64,000 nt of DNA. It comes from Ga0077560 sp046330395. Its GTDB lineage: Bacteria; Actinomycetota; Thermoleophilia; Miltoncostaeales; Miltoncostaeaceae. Numbering within the stretch: the first letter of the stretch is position 1; every line of letters begins with the position of its first letter. Positions 50,357-58,717 of the stretch are shown here, piece by piece. The position numbers were made by a program, and so were the translations under genes. The stretch covers positions 13,446-77,445 of the forward strand of contig JAXLSS010000018.1 of the NCBI GenBank assembly GCA_046330395.1, written 5' to 3'. The notes beneath the pieces are model-generated. The model had not been told where the DNA came from. It was given only the letters and a program-made list of their open reading frames with translations, and searched no databases.

Positions 50357-50878
50357 TTATTCGGTGCCGATGACCACGGCGGTACCGCCCGCGGCTTCGA
50401 TCTTCGCCTTCGCCGCCGCCGAGAAGGCGTTGGCGTGGACGGTGAGGGCGCGGTCCAGCTCGCCCTCGGCCAGGATCTTCACGGGCCAGCCGCGGTTGGC
50501 GTTGTTCTTCACCAGCCCCTTGGCCTCGAGCGCCTCGATGTCCACGACCGCGCCGGCGTCGAACACCGCCAGCTGGCCCACGTTGACCGGCACCGAGTGG
50601 GTGCGGAACGGGCCCATCGGCATGGACTTCTTGTGGTTGGGACCGCGGAGCTTGGCCTGCTGCATGTACGCGGGCATCTGGCCACCGGCGTAGCCCTCGC
50701 GCACGCCGCCGCCCGACCGGGCGCCGAGGCCCTTGGTGCCACGACCGGAGGTCTTGCCGGTGCCCGAACCGGGGCCCCGCCCGATGCGCTTGCGCGGGCG
50801 GCGCGACCCGGGAAGGGGCGCCAGGAACTCCAGGCGCACGCGCTCCGGGTCCACCTGGGTCTTCTCGTCAGCGCTCAT
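50357..50878 (-). CDS. rplO: 50S ribosomal protein L15
   Basis: 173 residues, uL15. The family core RKRIGRGPGSGTGKTSGRGTKG and GVREGYAGGQMPAYMQ is present. The N-terminus carries about 20 residues (MSADEKTQVDPERVRLEFL) before the usual start region. ATG overlaps the rpmD stop by 4 nt. Confidence 0.96.
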   Translation of the reverse strand: MSADEKTQVDPERVRLEFLAPLPGSRRPRKRIGRGPGSGTGKTSGRGTKGLGARSGGGVREGYAGGQMPAYMQQAKLRGPNHKKSMPMGPFRTHSVPVNVGQLAVFDAGAVVDIEALEAKGLVKNNANRGWPVKILAEGELDRALTVHANAFSAAAKAKIEAAGGTAVVIGTE

Positions 50879-51060
50879 GAGGCGGCCTCCTCGACACGCA
50901 CCAGCCGCGACACCATGCGCAGCATGCCCCGCAGCTGCGGGGAATCCTTGTGTTCCACGGTCTGCCCGATGCGGTTGAGCCCAAGCGCCCGGAGGGTGCC
51001 CCGGTGGCGCTGCTGGGTACCGATCTGCGACCGGATCTGAGTGACGCGCAGCGTGCTCAC
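50875..51060 (-). CDS. rpmD: 50S ribosomal protein L30
   Basis: 61 residues, uL30: LRVTQIRSQIGTQQRHRGTL and ALGLNRIGQTVEHKDSPQLRGML are the family pattern. GTG start overlapping the rpsE stop by 4 nt, and the stop overlapping rplO by 4 nt. Confidence 0.95.
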   Translation of the reverse strand: MSTLRVTQIRSQIGTQQRHRGTLRALGLNRIGQTVEHKDSPQLRGMLRMVSRLVRVEEAAS

Positions 51061-51611
51061 GAGGCGACCTCCGCCACCGGCTTGGGCGCACCGCTGGCGA
51101 GCATCTCGCCCACGCCCTTGCCGCGCAGCGCCGCCACCTCTTCGGGGGTGCGCAGCTGCTTGAGCCCGTCCACGGCGGCGGCGACCAGGTTCACCGGGTT
51201 GCTGCTGCCCAGGGACTTGCTGAGGATGTCGCGGATGCCCGCCAGCTCCACCACGGCGCGGACGCCACCACCGGCGATCACGCCCGTGCCCTCGGCGGCG
51301 GGCTTGAGGAACACCCGGCCGGCGCCGGCACGGCCCGTCACCTCATGGGTGATGGTGGTGCGGTAGCGCGGCACGGTGAACAGGTTCTTCTTGGCGTCGT
51401 CCACGGCCTTCTGGATGGCGACGGGGACCTCGTTGGCCTTGCCGTGCCCCACGCCCACGGTGTCCACCTCGTTGCCCACCACCACGAGGGCGGAGAACGA
51501 GAAGCGGCGGCCACCCTTCACGACCTTGGCGACACGGTTGACCTGCACGACACGCTCGTTCAGATCGAGCCCGTCGGAGTTGACCTTCGGCTTACGGCGG
51601 CGTTCGGCCAC
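51057..51611 (-). CDS. rpsE: 30S ribosomal protein S5
   Basis: 184 residues, uS5, involved in decoding fidelity. VVQVNRVAKVVKGGRRFSFSALVVVG and GRVFLKPAAEGTGVIAGGGVRAVVELAG are the conserved S5 motifs. GTG start (MAERRRKPKVNSDG) close to an AGGGGGA. The end has an extra ~15 residues (GAPKPVAEVAS). Between rplR and rpmD as usual. Confidence 0.96.
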   Translation of the reverse strand: MAERRRKPKVNSDGLDLNERVVQVNRVAKVVKGGRRFSFSALVVVGNEVDTVGVGHGKANEVPVAIQKAVDDAKKNLFTVPRYRTTITHEVTGRAGAGRVFLKPAAEGTGVIAGGGVRAVVELAGIRDILSKSLGSSNPVNLVAAAVDGLKQLRTPEEVAALRGKGVGEMLASGAPKPVAEVAS

Positions 51612-51619
51612 GAGTCCCC

Positions 51620-51973
51620 CTAGAAGACCAAGCCCGCATCGCGGGCCGCGTCGGCGAGCGCCTTCACACGCCCGTGATACTTGTAGCCGCCCCGGTCGAA
51701 GACGACCTGCTCCACACCGGCGGCCTTCGCCCGCTCGGCCACCCGCTTGCCGACCTCCGTGGCGGCCTCGCCCTTGGCGAGCCCCCGGATGTCGACCTCC
51801 ACAGACCCGGCGGCCGCCAGGGTGTGACCCTTGGTGTCGTCGATGATCTGCGCGTAGATGCGCATGTTGGAACGCGACACGCACAGGCGGGGGCGCTCGG
51901 TGGTGCCGGTGACCCGCCCGCGGATGCGCCGATGACGCCGCAGTCGCGCGTCGCGTGAAGTGATCTTGCCCAT
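51620..51973 (-). CDS. rplR: 50S ribosomal protein L18
   Basis: 117 residues, uL18, 5S-rRNA-binding. RLRRHRRIRGRVTGTTERPRLCVSRSN, IYAQIIDD and VVFDRGGYKYHGRVKALADAARDAGL are diagnostic. ATG MGKITSRDARLRR. 8 nt from rpsE. Confidence 0.96.
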   Translation of the reverse strand: MGKITSRDARLRRHRRIRGRVTGTTERPRLCVSRSNMRIYAQIIDDTKGHTLAAAGSVEVDIRGLAKGEAATEVGKRVAERAKAAGVEQVVFDRGGYKYHGRVKALADAARDAGLVF

Positions 51974-51980
51974 GCCTCGC

Positions 51981-52514
51981 CTACGCTCGCTTTCCGACCT
52001 TGCGCCGCACCTGCTCGCCGGCGTACCGGATGCCCTTGCCCTTGTAGGGCTCCGGCGGCCGCACGTCGCGGATCTTGGCGGCGGCCTGACCCACGGCCTG
52101 CTTGTCGATGCCACGCACCAGCACCTGGGTGGGGGCGGGCACCTCGAAGCTGATCCCGTCGGGCGGCTCGATGCTGACCGGGTGGGAGTATCCCACGGAC
52201 AGCTCCAGGTTCTGCCCCTTGAGGGCGGCACGGTACCCCACGCCCTGGATCTCGAGGCCCTTCTGGAAGCCCTCGGTGACCCCGTGGACCATGTTGGCCA
52301 CCAGCGTGCGGGTGAGCCCGTGCAGGGCGCGGTGCGGCCCACGGTCGGTGGGGCGCACCACGCGGAGCTCCCCGTCCTCCTGGGCCACGGTGATGGGCTG
52401 CACCACGGTGTGCTCCAGCGAGCCCTTGGGCCCCGTCACCGTGATGTGCTGCCCCTTGATTGCCACCTCGACCCCACTGGGGACCGCGATGGGTGCGCGT
52501 CCGATTCGGCTCAT
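51981..52514 (-). CDS. rplF: 50S ribosomal protein L6
   Basis: 177 residues, uL6, near the factor-binding site. MSRIGRAPIAVPSGVEV, GPKGSLEHTV, GLTRTLVANMVHGVTEGF and the C-terminal PEPYKGKGIRYAGEQVRRKVGK match the family end to end. ATG start; preceding gene is rpsH. Confidence 0.97.
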   Translation of the reverse strand: MSRIGRAPIAVPSGVEVAIKGQHITVTGPKGSLEHTVVQPITVAQEDGELRVVRPTDRGPHRALHGLTRTLVANMVHGVTEGFQKGLEIQGVGYRAALKGQNLELSVGYSHPVSIEPPDGISFEVPAPTQVLVRGIDKQAVGQAAAKIRDVRPPEPYKGKGIRYAGEQVRRKVGKRA

Positions 52515-52530
52515 TCCGTTTCCTCCACCC

Positions 52531-52914
52531 CTACCAGACCGTGCAGACCAGCTCGCCGCCGACACCGCGGCGACGGGCCTCCTGCCCGGAGATGATCCCC
52601 TGCGACGTCGAGAGGATCGCCACACCCATGCCACCCAGCACCCGCGGGATCTCCTCCTTGCCGACGTAGATGCGTCGGCCCGGCTTGGAGGCCCGCTTCA
52701 GCCCGGACAGCACCCGCCGCCGCTGGCTGTCGTACTTGAGGCGCACGGTGAGCGTGCGGTCGTTCACGTCGAAGCCGGTGATGTAGCCCTCGTCAACCAG
52801 CACCCGGGCCACGGCTTCCTTCATCTTGCTGGTGGGCATGTCGGCGTGGTCGTGCAGCGCCAGGTTGGCGTTGCGCACGCGGGTGAGCATGTCCGCAATG
52901 GGGTCGGTCAGCAT
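52531..52914 (-). CDS. rpsH: 30S ribosomal protein S8
   Basis: 127 residues, uS8, binds 16S rRNA helix 21 and in some bacteria represses the spc operon. DPIADMLTRVRNANLA, the MKEAVARVLVDEGYI region and GVAILSTSQGIISGQEARRRGVGGELVCTVW are characteristic. 4 nt from rpsN. Confidence 0.97.
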   Translation of the reverse strand: MLTDPIADMLTRVRNANLALHDHADMPTSKMKEAVARVLVDEGYITGFDVNDRTLTVRLKYDSQRRRVLSGLKRASKPGRRIYVGKEEIPRVLGGMGVAILSTSQGIISGQEARRRGVGGELVCTVW

Positions 52915-52918
52915 CTCG

Positions 52919-53104
52919 TCACCAGCTCGACTTGGTCATGCCGGGGATGACACCGGCGTGGGCCTGCTCGCGCAGACAGATCCGGCACAGCCCGAACTTG
53001 CGGAACACCGCGCGCGACCGCCCGCAACGCAGGCAGCGGGTGTACTGGCGGGTCCGGTACTTCTGGGGCTGCGCGGCCTTGATGCGCAGGCTGGTCTTCG
53101 CCAC
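52919..53104 (-). CDS. rpsN: 30S ribosomal protein S14, zinc-binding short (type Z) form
   Basis: 61 residues, the length of the zinc-containing S14 found in Gram-positives. Zinc ligands are in CLRCGRSRAVFRKFGLCRICLR (C-x2-C ... C-x2-C). MAKTSLRIKAAQPQKYRTRQ at the start and PGMTKSSW at the end are the family signature. Confidence 0.97.
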   Translation of the reverse strand: MAKTSLRIKAAQPQKYRTRQYTRCLRCGRSRAVFRKFGLCRICLREQAHAGVIPGMTKSSW

Positions 53105-53122
53105 AGGTGCTCCCGTTCTCCT

Positions 53123-53770
53123 CTAACGCTTCTTGCCGCGCAGGCCACCGCGCTTGCGCATCTTGCGCCGGCGGCGAGCCGCCAGTTCCTCGGCCGAGTA
53201 CCCCTCCGCACGGAAGGGCATCCCGAGTGCCCGCAGCAGTTCACGGGCCTCCTCGTCGGTGTTGGCCGAGGTGGTGATGGTCACGTTCAGGCCGCGCACC
53301 CGATCGATGCGGTCGTAGTCGATCTCCGGGAAGATCGTCTGCTCGGTGAGGCCCAGGTTGTAGTTGCCGCGGCCGTCGAAGCTGTCCGGGTTGACACCCC
53401 GGAAGTCGCGGATGCGCGGCAGCGCGATGGCCGTGAGGCGGTCGTAGAACTCCCACATGTGGGCACCGCGCAGCGTCACCCGGCAGCCGATGGCCATGCC
53501 CTCGCGCAGCTTGAACTGCGCGATCGACTTGCGGGCGCGCGTGATGTGCGGCCGCTGGCCGGCGATGAGCGCCAGCTGCTCCAGGGCCTCGTCCAGCGCC
53601 TTGCTGTTCTGCTTCGCCTCGCCGACGCCCATGGACAGCGTGATCTTCTGCATCTTGGGCAGCTGCATGGGGGACCCGTAGCCGAACTGCTCCTGCAGCT
53701 TCGGCCGCACCTCGGTGAGGTAGGTCTCCTTGAGCCGCGGCGGCGGCGCGCTTGTGGTGGTGTCACTCAT
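53123..53770 (-). CDS. rplE: 50S ribosomal protein L5
   Basis: 215 residues, uL5, contacts 5S rRNA and P-site tRNA. LPKMQKITLSMGVGEA, RARKSIAQFKLREGMAIGCRVTLRG, FDGRGNYNLGLTEQTIFPEI are diagnostic. I chose ATG giving MSDTTTSAPPPRLKETY; a longer frame adds an unconserved N-terminus. The C-terminus carries a basic extension (AARRRRKMRKRGGLRGKKR) beyond the usual end AEG. Confidence 0.96.
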   Translation of the reverse strand: MSDTTTSAPPPRLKETYLTEVRPKLQEQFGYGSPMQLPKMQKITLSMGVGEAKQNSKALDEALEQLALIAGQRPHITRARKSIAQFKLREGMAIGCRVTLRGAHMWEFYDRLTAIALPRIRDFRGVNPDSFDGRGNYNLGLTEQTIFPEIDYDRIDRVRGLNVTITTSANTDEEARELLRALGMPFRAEGYSAEELAARRRRKMRKRGGLRGKKR

Positions 53771-53774
53771 GAGT

Positions 53775-54089
53775 TCAGTCGATCCGCTTCCCGCTCTTGA
53801 CCGCAACGCGCACGCGCTGCCCGTCAACCGTCTCGATGCGCACCCGGGTGGCCGTCTTGGTCTCCGGATCCACCAGTGCCAGATTCGACAGGTGGATGGG
53901 TGCCGGCTTCTCGATCACCCCGCCGGGCTCCGCCGGCGGACGCGGCTTGGTGTGCCGCTTGATGATGTTGAGGCCCTCCACGATGGCGCGCTCCTCCTTG
54001 GGGCGCACCTCCAGCACCGTACCGGTTCGCCCGCGGTCCTTGCCGGACAGCGCGATCACCTGGTCGCCCTTCTTAATGCGCGCGGGCAT
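53775..54089 (-). CDS. rplX: 50S ribosomal protein L24
   Basis: 104 residues, uL24, assembly initiator. KOW-type motif KKGDQVIALSGKDRGRTGTVLEV, then VEGLNIIKRHTKPRPPAEPGGVIEKPAPIHLSN in the expected places. ATG, one base overlap with rplN stop. Confidence 0.96.
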   Translation of the reverse strand: MPARIKKGDQVIALSGKDRGRTGTVLEVRPKEERAIVEGLNIIKRHTKPRPPAEPGGVIEKPAPIHLSNLALVDPETKTATRVRIETVDGQRVRVAVKSGKRID

Positions 54090-54457
54090 CAGAGCACCTC
54101 CGGCGCCAGCGAAATGATCTTCATGAAGTTCTTCTCGCGCAGCTCGCGGGCCACCGGCCCGAAGATGCGGGTGCCGCGAGGGTTCTGGGCCGCGTCGATG
54201 ATGACGGCGGCGTTCTCGTCGAACGCGATGAACGTGCCGTCGTCACGGCCGTGCGCCTTCTTGGTGCGCACCACCACGGCCTTCACCACGTCGCCCTTCT
54301 TGATGGCGCCGTTGGGCGTGGCGTTCTTGACGGTGCCCACGATGATGTCGCCCACGCTGGCGTAGCGCCGGCGGGAACCGCCCATCACGCGGATGCACAG
54401 GATCTCGCGCGCACCCGTGTTGTCGGCCACCCGCAGGCGGGATTCGGTCTGGATCAC
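54089..54457 (-). CDS. rplN: 50S ribosomal protein L14
   Basis: 122 residues, uL14 at the subunit interface. VIQTESRLRVADNTGAREILCIRVMGG and AFDENAAVIIDAAQNPRGTRIFGPVARELRE are the textbook motifs. GTG start overlapping the rpsQ stop by 4 nt. Confidence 0.97.
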   Translation of the reverse strand: MIQTESRLRVADNTGAREILCIRVMGGSRRRYASVGDIIVGTVKNATPNGAIKKGDVVKAVVVRTKKAHGRDDGTFIAFDENAAVIIDAAQNPRGTRIFGPVARELREKNFMKIISLAPEVL

Positions 54458-54726
54458 TTGGCGCGCTCCAGGACCTCGGCCAAACGCCAGCGCTTGGTCT
54501 TGGACAGCGGACGGCACTCGATGACGCGCACCAGGTCACCCACGCTGGCCTCGTTGCGCTCGTCGTGCACGTGCAGCTTGGAGCTGCGGCGCACCGTCTT
54601 GCCGTAGATGGGGTGTGCGGACTGGCTGTCGATGCGCACCGTGATGGTCTTCTCGCGGCCGGAGCTCACGACGACGCCCTGGCGCACCTTGCGCCCCGCC
54701 ACCGACTCCTGGGGTGTCTCAGCCAC
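54454..54726 (-). CDS. rpsQ: 30S ribosomal protein S17
   Basis: 90 residues, uS17. KVRQGVVVSSGREKTITVRIDS, HPIYGKTVRRSSKLHVHDE and GDLVRVIECRPLSKTKRWRLAEVL define the family. GTG start (MAETPQESVAG), overlapping the rpmC end by 8 nt; a longer frame upstream is less conserved. Confidence 0.95.
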   Translation of the reverse strand: MAETPQESVAGRKVRQGVVVSSGREKTITVRIDSQSAHPIYGKTVRRSSKLHVHDERNEASVGDLVRVIECRPLSKTKRWRLAEVLERAK

Positions 54727-54943
54727 CGATGGCCTCCTGCTGACGTGCGATCTCCCGCTCACGTGCGATGGTCAGCAGCCGGGCGATCTCCCGCCGCCGC
54801 TGCGAAATCTCACCGGTGCGCTCGAGCGCCCCGGATGCGTGCTGGAACCGCAGGTTGAACACGGCGTCCCGCGCGTCGCGCAGGCGCGCCTCGATCTCGG
54901 TATCGGTCAGGTCCCTGACCTCGCTGGCGTTCACCGTGCTCAC
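54719..54943 (-). CDS. rpmC: 50S ribosomal protein L29
   Basis: 74 residues, uL29, docking site for SRP and trigger factor near the exit tunnel. EVRDLTDTEIEARLRDARDAVFNLRFQHASGALE and RREIARLLTIARERE are diagnostic. GTG start overlapping the rplP stop by 4 nt. Confidence 0.95.
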   Translation of the reverse strand: MSTVNASEVRDLTDTEIEARLRDARDAVFNLRFQHASGALERTGEISQRRREIARLLTIAREREIARQQEAIGG

Positions 54944-55353
54944 TGGTCCTCTCGGGTCACGAACTTGCAGCGCACGGGCAGCTTGTTGGCCGCCAGGCGC
55001 ATGGCCTCACGGGCCAGGGGCTCCGCGACGCCGGACAGCTCGAACATCACCGCGCCGGGCCGCACCACGGCCACCCAGCCCTCGGGGGAACCCTTGCCGG
55101 AACCCATGCGGGTCTCGGCAGGCTTCTTGGTGACGGGAAGCTGCGGGAACACGTTGATCCAGATCTTGCCGCCACGACGGATGCGCCGGTTCATGGCGAT
55201 ACGCGCGGCCTCGATCTGACGGTTGGTGATCCAGGCGGGCTCCAGCGCCTTCAGCCCGAAGTCGCCGAAGTGCAGCTCGGTGTTGCCCTTGGACAGGCCG
55301 CGACGACGCCCGCGATGGGACTTGCGGTGCTTGACGCGCTTGGGCATCAACAT
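54940..55353 (-). CDS. rplP: 50S ribosomal protein L16
   Basis: 137 residues, uL16 at the A-site. MLMPKRVKHRKSHRGR, ITNRQIEAARIAMNRRIRRGGKIWINVFP and GSGKGSPEGWVAVVRPGAVMFEL are standard. Starts 2 nt after the rpsC stop. Confidence 0.97.
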   Translation of the reverse strand: MLMPKRVKHRKSHRGRRRGLSKGNTELHFGDFGLKALEPAWITNRQIEAARIAMNRRIRRGGKIWINVFPQLPVTKKPAETRMGSGKGSPEGWVAVVRPGAVMFELSGVAEPLAREAMRLAANKLPVRCKFVTREDQ

Positions 55354-55355
55354 CG

Positions 55356-56234
55356 CTAACGCCCCCCGCCCTGGCCGCCGCCCTGACCGCCGCCGCCACC
55401 GGGACGACCACCGCCACCACCGGGACGACCACCACGGCCGCGCGGCCCACCGGGCCCGCCGCCGGGACGGCCACCGGGGCCGCCGGGTCCGCCACCGGGA
55501 CGACCACCACCACCGCCGCCCGGACCGTCACGACGGTCACGGCGGGGACGGCGCTGCTGCTGCGGGGCGCTGTCCAGGTCGACGCGGCCGCGCGAGTCGG
55601 CGACGCCCTCCGGCAGCACCTCGCCGCGGTTGATCCACACCTTCACGCCGATGCGGCCGAAGGTGGTCTTGGCCTCGTGGAAGCCGTAGTCGATGTCCGC
55701 CCGCAGGGTGTGCAGCGGCACGCGCCCGTCGGAGTAGTGCTCCTTGCGGGACATCTCGGCACCGCCCAGACGCCCGGAGCACTGCACCCGCACGCCCTGG
55801 GCGCCGGAGCGCATGGCGGAGGTGAGCGCACGCTTCATGGCGCGGCGGAAGCTGACGCGGTTCTCGAGCTGCTCGGCGATGGACTGGGCCACCAGCTTGG
55901 CGTCCAGCTCGGGGCGCTTGATCTCGTTGATGTTCACCTGGATGGCCTTGCCGGTCATCCGGTTGAGCTCACGGCGCAGCGCCTCGACCTCGCTGCCGCT
56001 CTTGCCGATCACGATGCCCGGGCGGGCCGTGAAGATGTCGACGGTGAGCTTCTGCTGGTCCTTGCGGAGGTGGATCGCCGAAAGGCCGGCGTGGTTGAGG
56101 CGACCGGTGATGTAGTTGCGCACATCCCGGTCCTCCTGCAGGAACTTCACGTAGTCCCGCTCGGAGAACCAGTTGGAGCGCCATCCGTGGATGATGCCGA
56201 GGCGGAAACCGCCGGGATGAACCTTCTGACCCAC
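55356..56234 (-). CDS. rpsC: 30S ribosomal protein S3 with Gly/Arg/Pro-rich C-terminal tail
   Basis: 292 residues, uS3, mRNA entry channel and helicase ring. KH domain with PGIVIGKSGSEVEALRREL (GxxG as GKSG), then CSGRLGGAEMSRKEHYSDGRVPLHTLRADIDYG, which ends the conserved part around residue 226. The remaining ~65 residues are low-complexity Gly, Pro and Arg (repeats of GGRPGG and GGGPGG), much longer than usual in the family though extensions are known in actinobacteria. ATG MGQKVHPGGFRLG. Confidence 0.95.
   Translation of the reverse strand: MGQKVHPGGFRLGIIHGWRSNWFSERDYVKFLQEDRDVRNYITGRLNHAGLSAIHLRKDQQKLTVDIFTARPGIVIGKSGSEVEALRRELNRMTGKAIQVNINEIKRPELDAKLVAQSIAEQLENRVSFRRAMKRALTSAMRSGAQGVRVQCSGRLGGAEMSRKEHYSDGRVPLHTLRADIDYGFHEAKTTFGRIGVKVWINRGEVLPEGVADSRGRVDLDSAPQQQRRPRRDRRDGPGGGGGGRPGGGPGGPGGRPGGGPGGPRGRGGRPGGGGGRPGGGGGQGGGQGGGR
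55368..55520 (-). repeat. GC-rich tandem-like repeat encoding the S3 tail
   Basis: Imperfect repeats of a short unit (plus strand CCGGGACGACCACC / CCGCCACCGGGACG variants) running through the 3' end of rpsC; they encode the GGRPGGGGG-type tail. Repetitive GC-rich DNA like this is prone to copy-number change. Confidence 0.7.
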
Positions 56235-56243
56235 TGTGTCGCC

Positions 56244-56627
56244 CTACTTCCCTCGAGTGCGCGCGGACCGGTCAGCGGTCGGCGCCAGGCCGATGGTGAT
56301 GTGGCAGGTGCGCTTGTTGATGCGCGTGGCCCGCCCCTGCGCCCGCGGCCGGAACCGCCGGATGGTGGGGCCCTCGTCCACCGTCACGCGCGCCAGCACC
56401 AGCTGCTGCACGTTGAGCCCCGCGTTGTGGTCCGCGTTGGCCAGGGCGGACTGCAGCACCTTGCGCACCGGCTCGGATGCGCCGCGGGTGCTGTAGGCCA
56501 GGATGGCCTGGGCCTCGGCCACGCCCTTGCCGCGCACCAGGTCGGCCACCAGCCGGGCCTTGCGGGCGGAGACGCGGACGTACTTGGCCGTCGCGGAAAC
56601 CATTGGGGTGTCGGTCGCGGTCGTCAT
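56244..56627 (-). CDS. rplV: 50S ribosomal protein L22
   Basis: 127 residues, uL22 lining the exit tunnel. AKYVRVSARKARLVADLVRGK, SALANADHNAGL and RVTVDEGPTIRRFRPRAQGRATRINKRTCHITI match the family. ATG MTTATDTPMVSAT; the stop of the upstream rpsS shares one base. Confidence 0.97.
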   Translation of the reverse strand: MTTATDTPMVSATAKYVRVSARKARLVADLVRGKGVAEAQAILAYSTRGASEPVRKVLQSALANADHNAGLNVQQLVLARVTVDEGPTIRRFRPRAQGRATRINKRTCHITIGLAPTADRSARTRGK

Positions 56628-56908
56628 CAGCGCATCTTGCTCTTGCGATCGTCGGCCACGTGGCCGCGGTAGGTGCGCGTGGGCGCGAACTCACCCAGCT
56701 TGTGCCCCACCATGCTCTCGGAGACGAACACGGGCACGTGCTTGCGACCGTCGTGCACCGCGATGGTGTGACCCACCATCTCCGGGAACACCGTGGACGT
56801 GCGCGACCAGGTGCGGATCATCTTCTTCTCGCTCGCCGCGTTCATGCCCTCGATGCGCTGCATCAGGCGGTCCTCGACGAACGGGCCCTTCTTGAGGCTT
56901 CTCCCCAT
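56627..56908 (-). CDS. rpsS: 30S ribosomal protein S19
   Basis: 93 residues, uS19 of the 30S head. MGRSLKKGPFVEDRLMQRI, RTWSRTSTVFPEMVGHTIAVHDGRKHVPVFV and GHKLGEFAPTRTYRGH are the family text in full. 3 nt from rplB. Confidence 0.97.
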   Translation of the reverse strand: MGRSLKKGPFVEDRLMQRIEGMNAASEKKMIRTWSRTSTVFPEMVGHTIAVHDGRKHVPVFVSESMVGHKLGEFAPTRTYRGHVADDRKSKMR

Positions 56909-56911
56909 GCT

Positions 56912-57760
56912 TTACCGACCCTCGGTGTGCTTGCCGCGCTTGCGGCCGCGAACGATGAGCTTCTGACTGGCCTTGGAGGTGTTGCGCGTGCGGTACCCGT
57001 GCGTGGGCTTGCCCCACGGGGTCACGGGGTGACGACCCGAGTTGCTCTTGCCCTCACCACCACCGTGCGGGTGGTCCACCGGGTTCATGGCCGAACCACG
57101 CACCGTGGGACGCACGCCCTTCCAGCGCGACCGTCCGGCCTTGCCACCCGTGAGGTTCTCGTGGGTGACGTTGCCGACCTGGCCGATGGTGGCGCGGCAG
57201 GTGACGTGCACCATGCGCATCTCCGAGCTGGGGAGACGCACCGTGGCGTAGTCGCCCTCCTTCGCCATCAGCTGGGCGCCCACACCCGCCGAGCGGCACA
57301 TCTGGCCACCACGGCCGGGCTGCAGCTCGATGTTGTGCACGATCGTGCCGGTGGGGATGTCGCGCAGCGGCAGGCAGTTGCCAGGCTTGATGTCGGCACC
57401 GGGGCCGCTCATCACCGTGTCGCCCACACGCAGCCGCAGCGGCGCCAGGATGTAGCGCTTCTCGCCGTCGGCGTAGTGCAGCAGGGCGATGCGGGCGCTG
57501 CGGTTGGGGTCGTACTCGATGGTGGCGACCTTCGCCGGCACGCCGTCCTTCTGCCGCTTGAAGTCGATGATGCGGTAGCGCCGCTTGTGACCGCCGCCCA
57601 CGTGGCGGGTGGTGACCCGGCCGTTGTTGTTGCGGCCGCCGGTGCGCTTGATGGGCGCCAGCAGCGACTTCTCGGGCTTGGAGGTGGTGACCTCCTCGAA
57701 GTCGGAGGTGGTGATGAACCGCCGACCCGGGGAGGTGGGCTTGTAGGACCTGATCCCCAT
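56912..57760 (-). CDS. rplB: 50S ribosomal protein L2
   Basis: 282 residues, uL2, next to the peptidyl-transferase centre. GRNNNGRVTTRHVGGGHKRRYR, QMCRSAGVGAQLMAKEGDYA, and the C-terminal GSAMNPVDHPHGGGEGKS (with the essential His) and PVTPWGKPTHGYRTR are conserved. ATG MGIRSYKPTSPGRR. Confidence 0.97.
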   Translation of the reverse strand: MGIRSYKPTSPGRRFITTSDFEEVTTSKPEKSLLAPIKRTGGRNNNGRVTTRHVGGGHKRRYRIIDFKRQKDGVPAKVATIEYDPNRSARIALLHYADGEKRYILAPLRLRVGDTVMSGPGADIKPGNCLPLRDIPTGTIVHNIELQPGRGGQMCRSAGVGAQLMAKEGDYATVRLPSSEMRMVHVTCRATIGQVGNVTHENLTGGKAGRSRWKGVRPTVRGSAMNPVDHPHGGGEGKSNSGRHPVTPWGKPTHGYRTRNTSKASQKLIVRGRKRGKHTEGR

Positions 57761-57764
57761 CTGC

Positions 57765-58067
57765 TCAGCCCTCGAACATTTCGATGCGGTCGCCGGCCTT
57801 CAGCTCGACGATCGCCTTCTTCCAGCCAGGCCGGCGGCCGCGGGTTGCACCGCGCCGCTTGGGCTTGCTGCGGACGTTGACGATCCGGACGTCGGTGACC
57901 GTGACGTCGAACTGCTCCTCCACGGCCTGCCGGATGACGGTCTTGTGGGCCGACTCCAGCACCCGGAACGTGTACTGGTTGTGCGCCGCCACCAGGGCGT
58001 AGCTCTTCTCGGAGATCACCGGCTGCACCAGCACCCGGCGGATGTCGTTGCGCAGGTCGGCGGTCAC
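57765..58067 (-). CDS. rplW: 50S ribosomal protein L23
   Basis: 100 residues, uL23 at the exit of the tunnel. VLVQPVISEKSYALVAAHNQYTFRVLESAHK, VTDVRIVNVRSKPKRRGATRGRRPGWKKAIV are typical. GTG start (MTADLRNDIRRVL) overlapping the rplD stop by 4 nt; the longer frame upstream is a shadow. Confidence 0.96.
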   Translation of the reverse strand: MTADLRNDIRRVLVQPVISEKSYALVAAHNQYTFRVLESAHKTVIRQAVEEQFDVTVTDVRIVNVRSKPKRRGATRGRRPGWKKAIVELKAGDRIEMFEG

Positions 58068-58717
58068 GAGGCCTCCTCGGCGGTGCGGGGCTCGCCGATG
58101 GCCGCCATGCGGTCCCACGCGGCGCGCTCAACCAGCAGGCTGCGGCCGGCCATGATGTCGACGGTCTCCAGCTCCTGGCTGTGCAGCACGTAGGTGTCGG
58201 CGAGGTTGCGGAACGACCGGGCGGCCACGCCGTCCAGGTCCTCCACCACCACCAGCAGCGGACGCGCCTCCAGGCTCGCCGGTGCGGCGGCCAGGAACGC
58301 GGCGGCGCTCTTGGTGGACGGGGCGTCCCAGCCCAGCTCCTCGAACACGGCGATGCTGCCGCGCTCCACGTGGGCCTTCAGGGCCGAACGCCAGGCGCCC
58401 AGACGCACCTTGCGGTTGACCTTGCCGCCGTAGCTGCGCGGGTGCGGGCCGAACACCACGCCACCGCCGGCCCAGTGGGGCGCGCGGATGGAGCCCTGGC
58501 GGGCGCGACCCGTGCCCTTCTGGCGCCACGGCTTGGCACCACCACCGCGCACGTCGGTGCGGGTCTTGGTGCTGGCCGTGCCGGCACGGCGGTGCGCCAG
58601 CTCGCTTGTGACCACCTCGTGGATGAGGTGGGGCTTGATCTCCTGGGCGGCCAGACCGGGGGTGAGGGCCACCTCGCCCGCCGGGCCCTTGGCGCCCAGC
58701 ACTGTCACGGCGCTCAT
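58064..58717 (-). CDS. rplD: 50S ribosomal protein L4
   Basis: 217 residues, uL4. RGGGAKPWRQKGTGRARQGSIRAPHWAGGGVVFGPHPR (split here: GGGAKPWRQKGTGRARQGS) is the conserved tunnel loop; RSALKAHVE and LLVVVEDLDGVAARSFRNL follow. ATG overlapping the rplC stop by 4 nt. Confidence 0.97.
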   Translation of the reverse strand: MSAVTVLGAKGPAGEVALTPGLAAQEIKPHLIHEVVTSELAHRRAGTASTKTRTDVRGGGAKPWRQKGTGRARQGSIRAPHWAGGGVVFGPHPRSYGGKVNRKVRLGAWRSALKAHVERGSIAVFEELGWDAPSTKSAAAFLAAAPASLEARPLLVVVEDLDGVAARSFRNLADTYVLHSQELETVDIMAGRSLLVERAAWDRMAAIGEPRTAEEAS

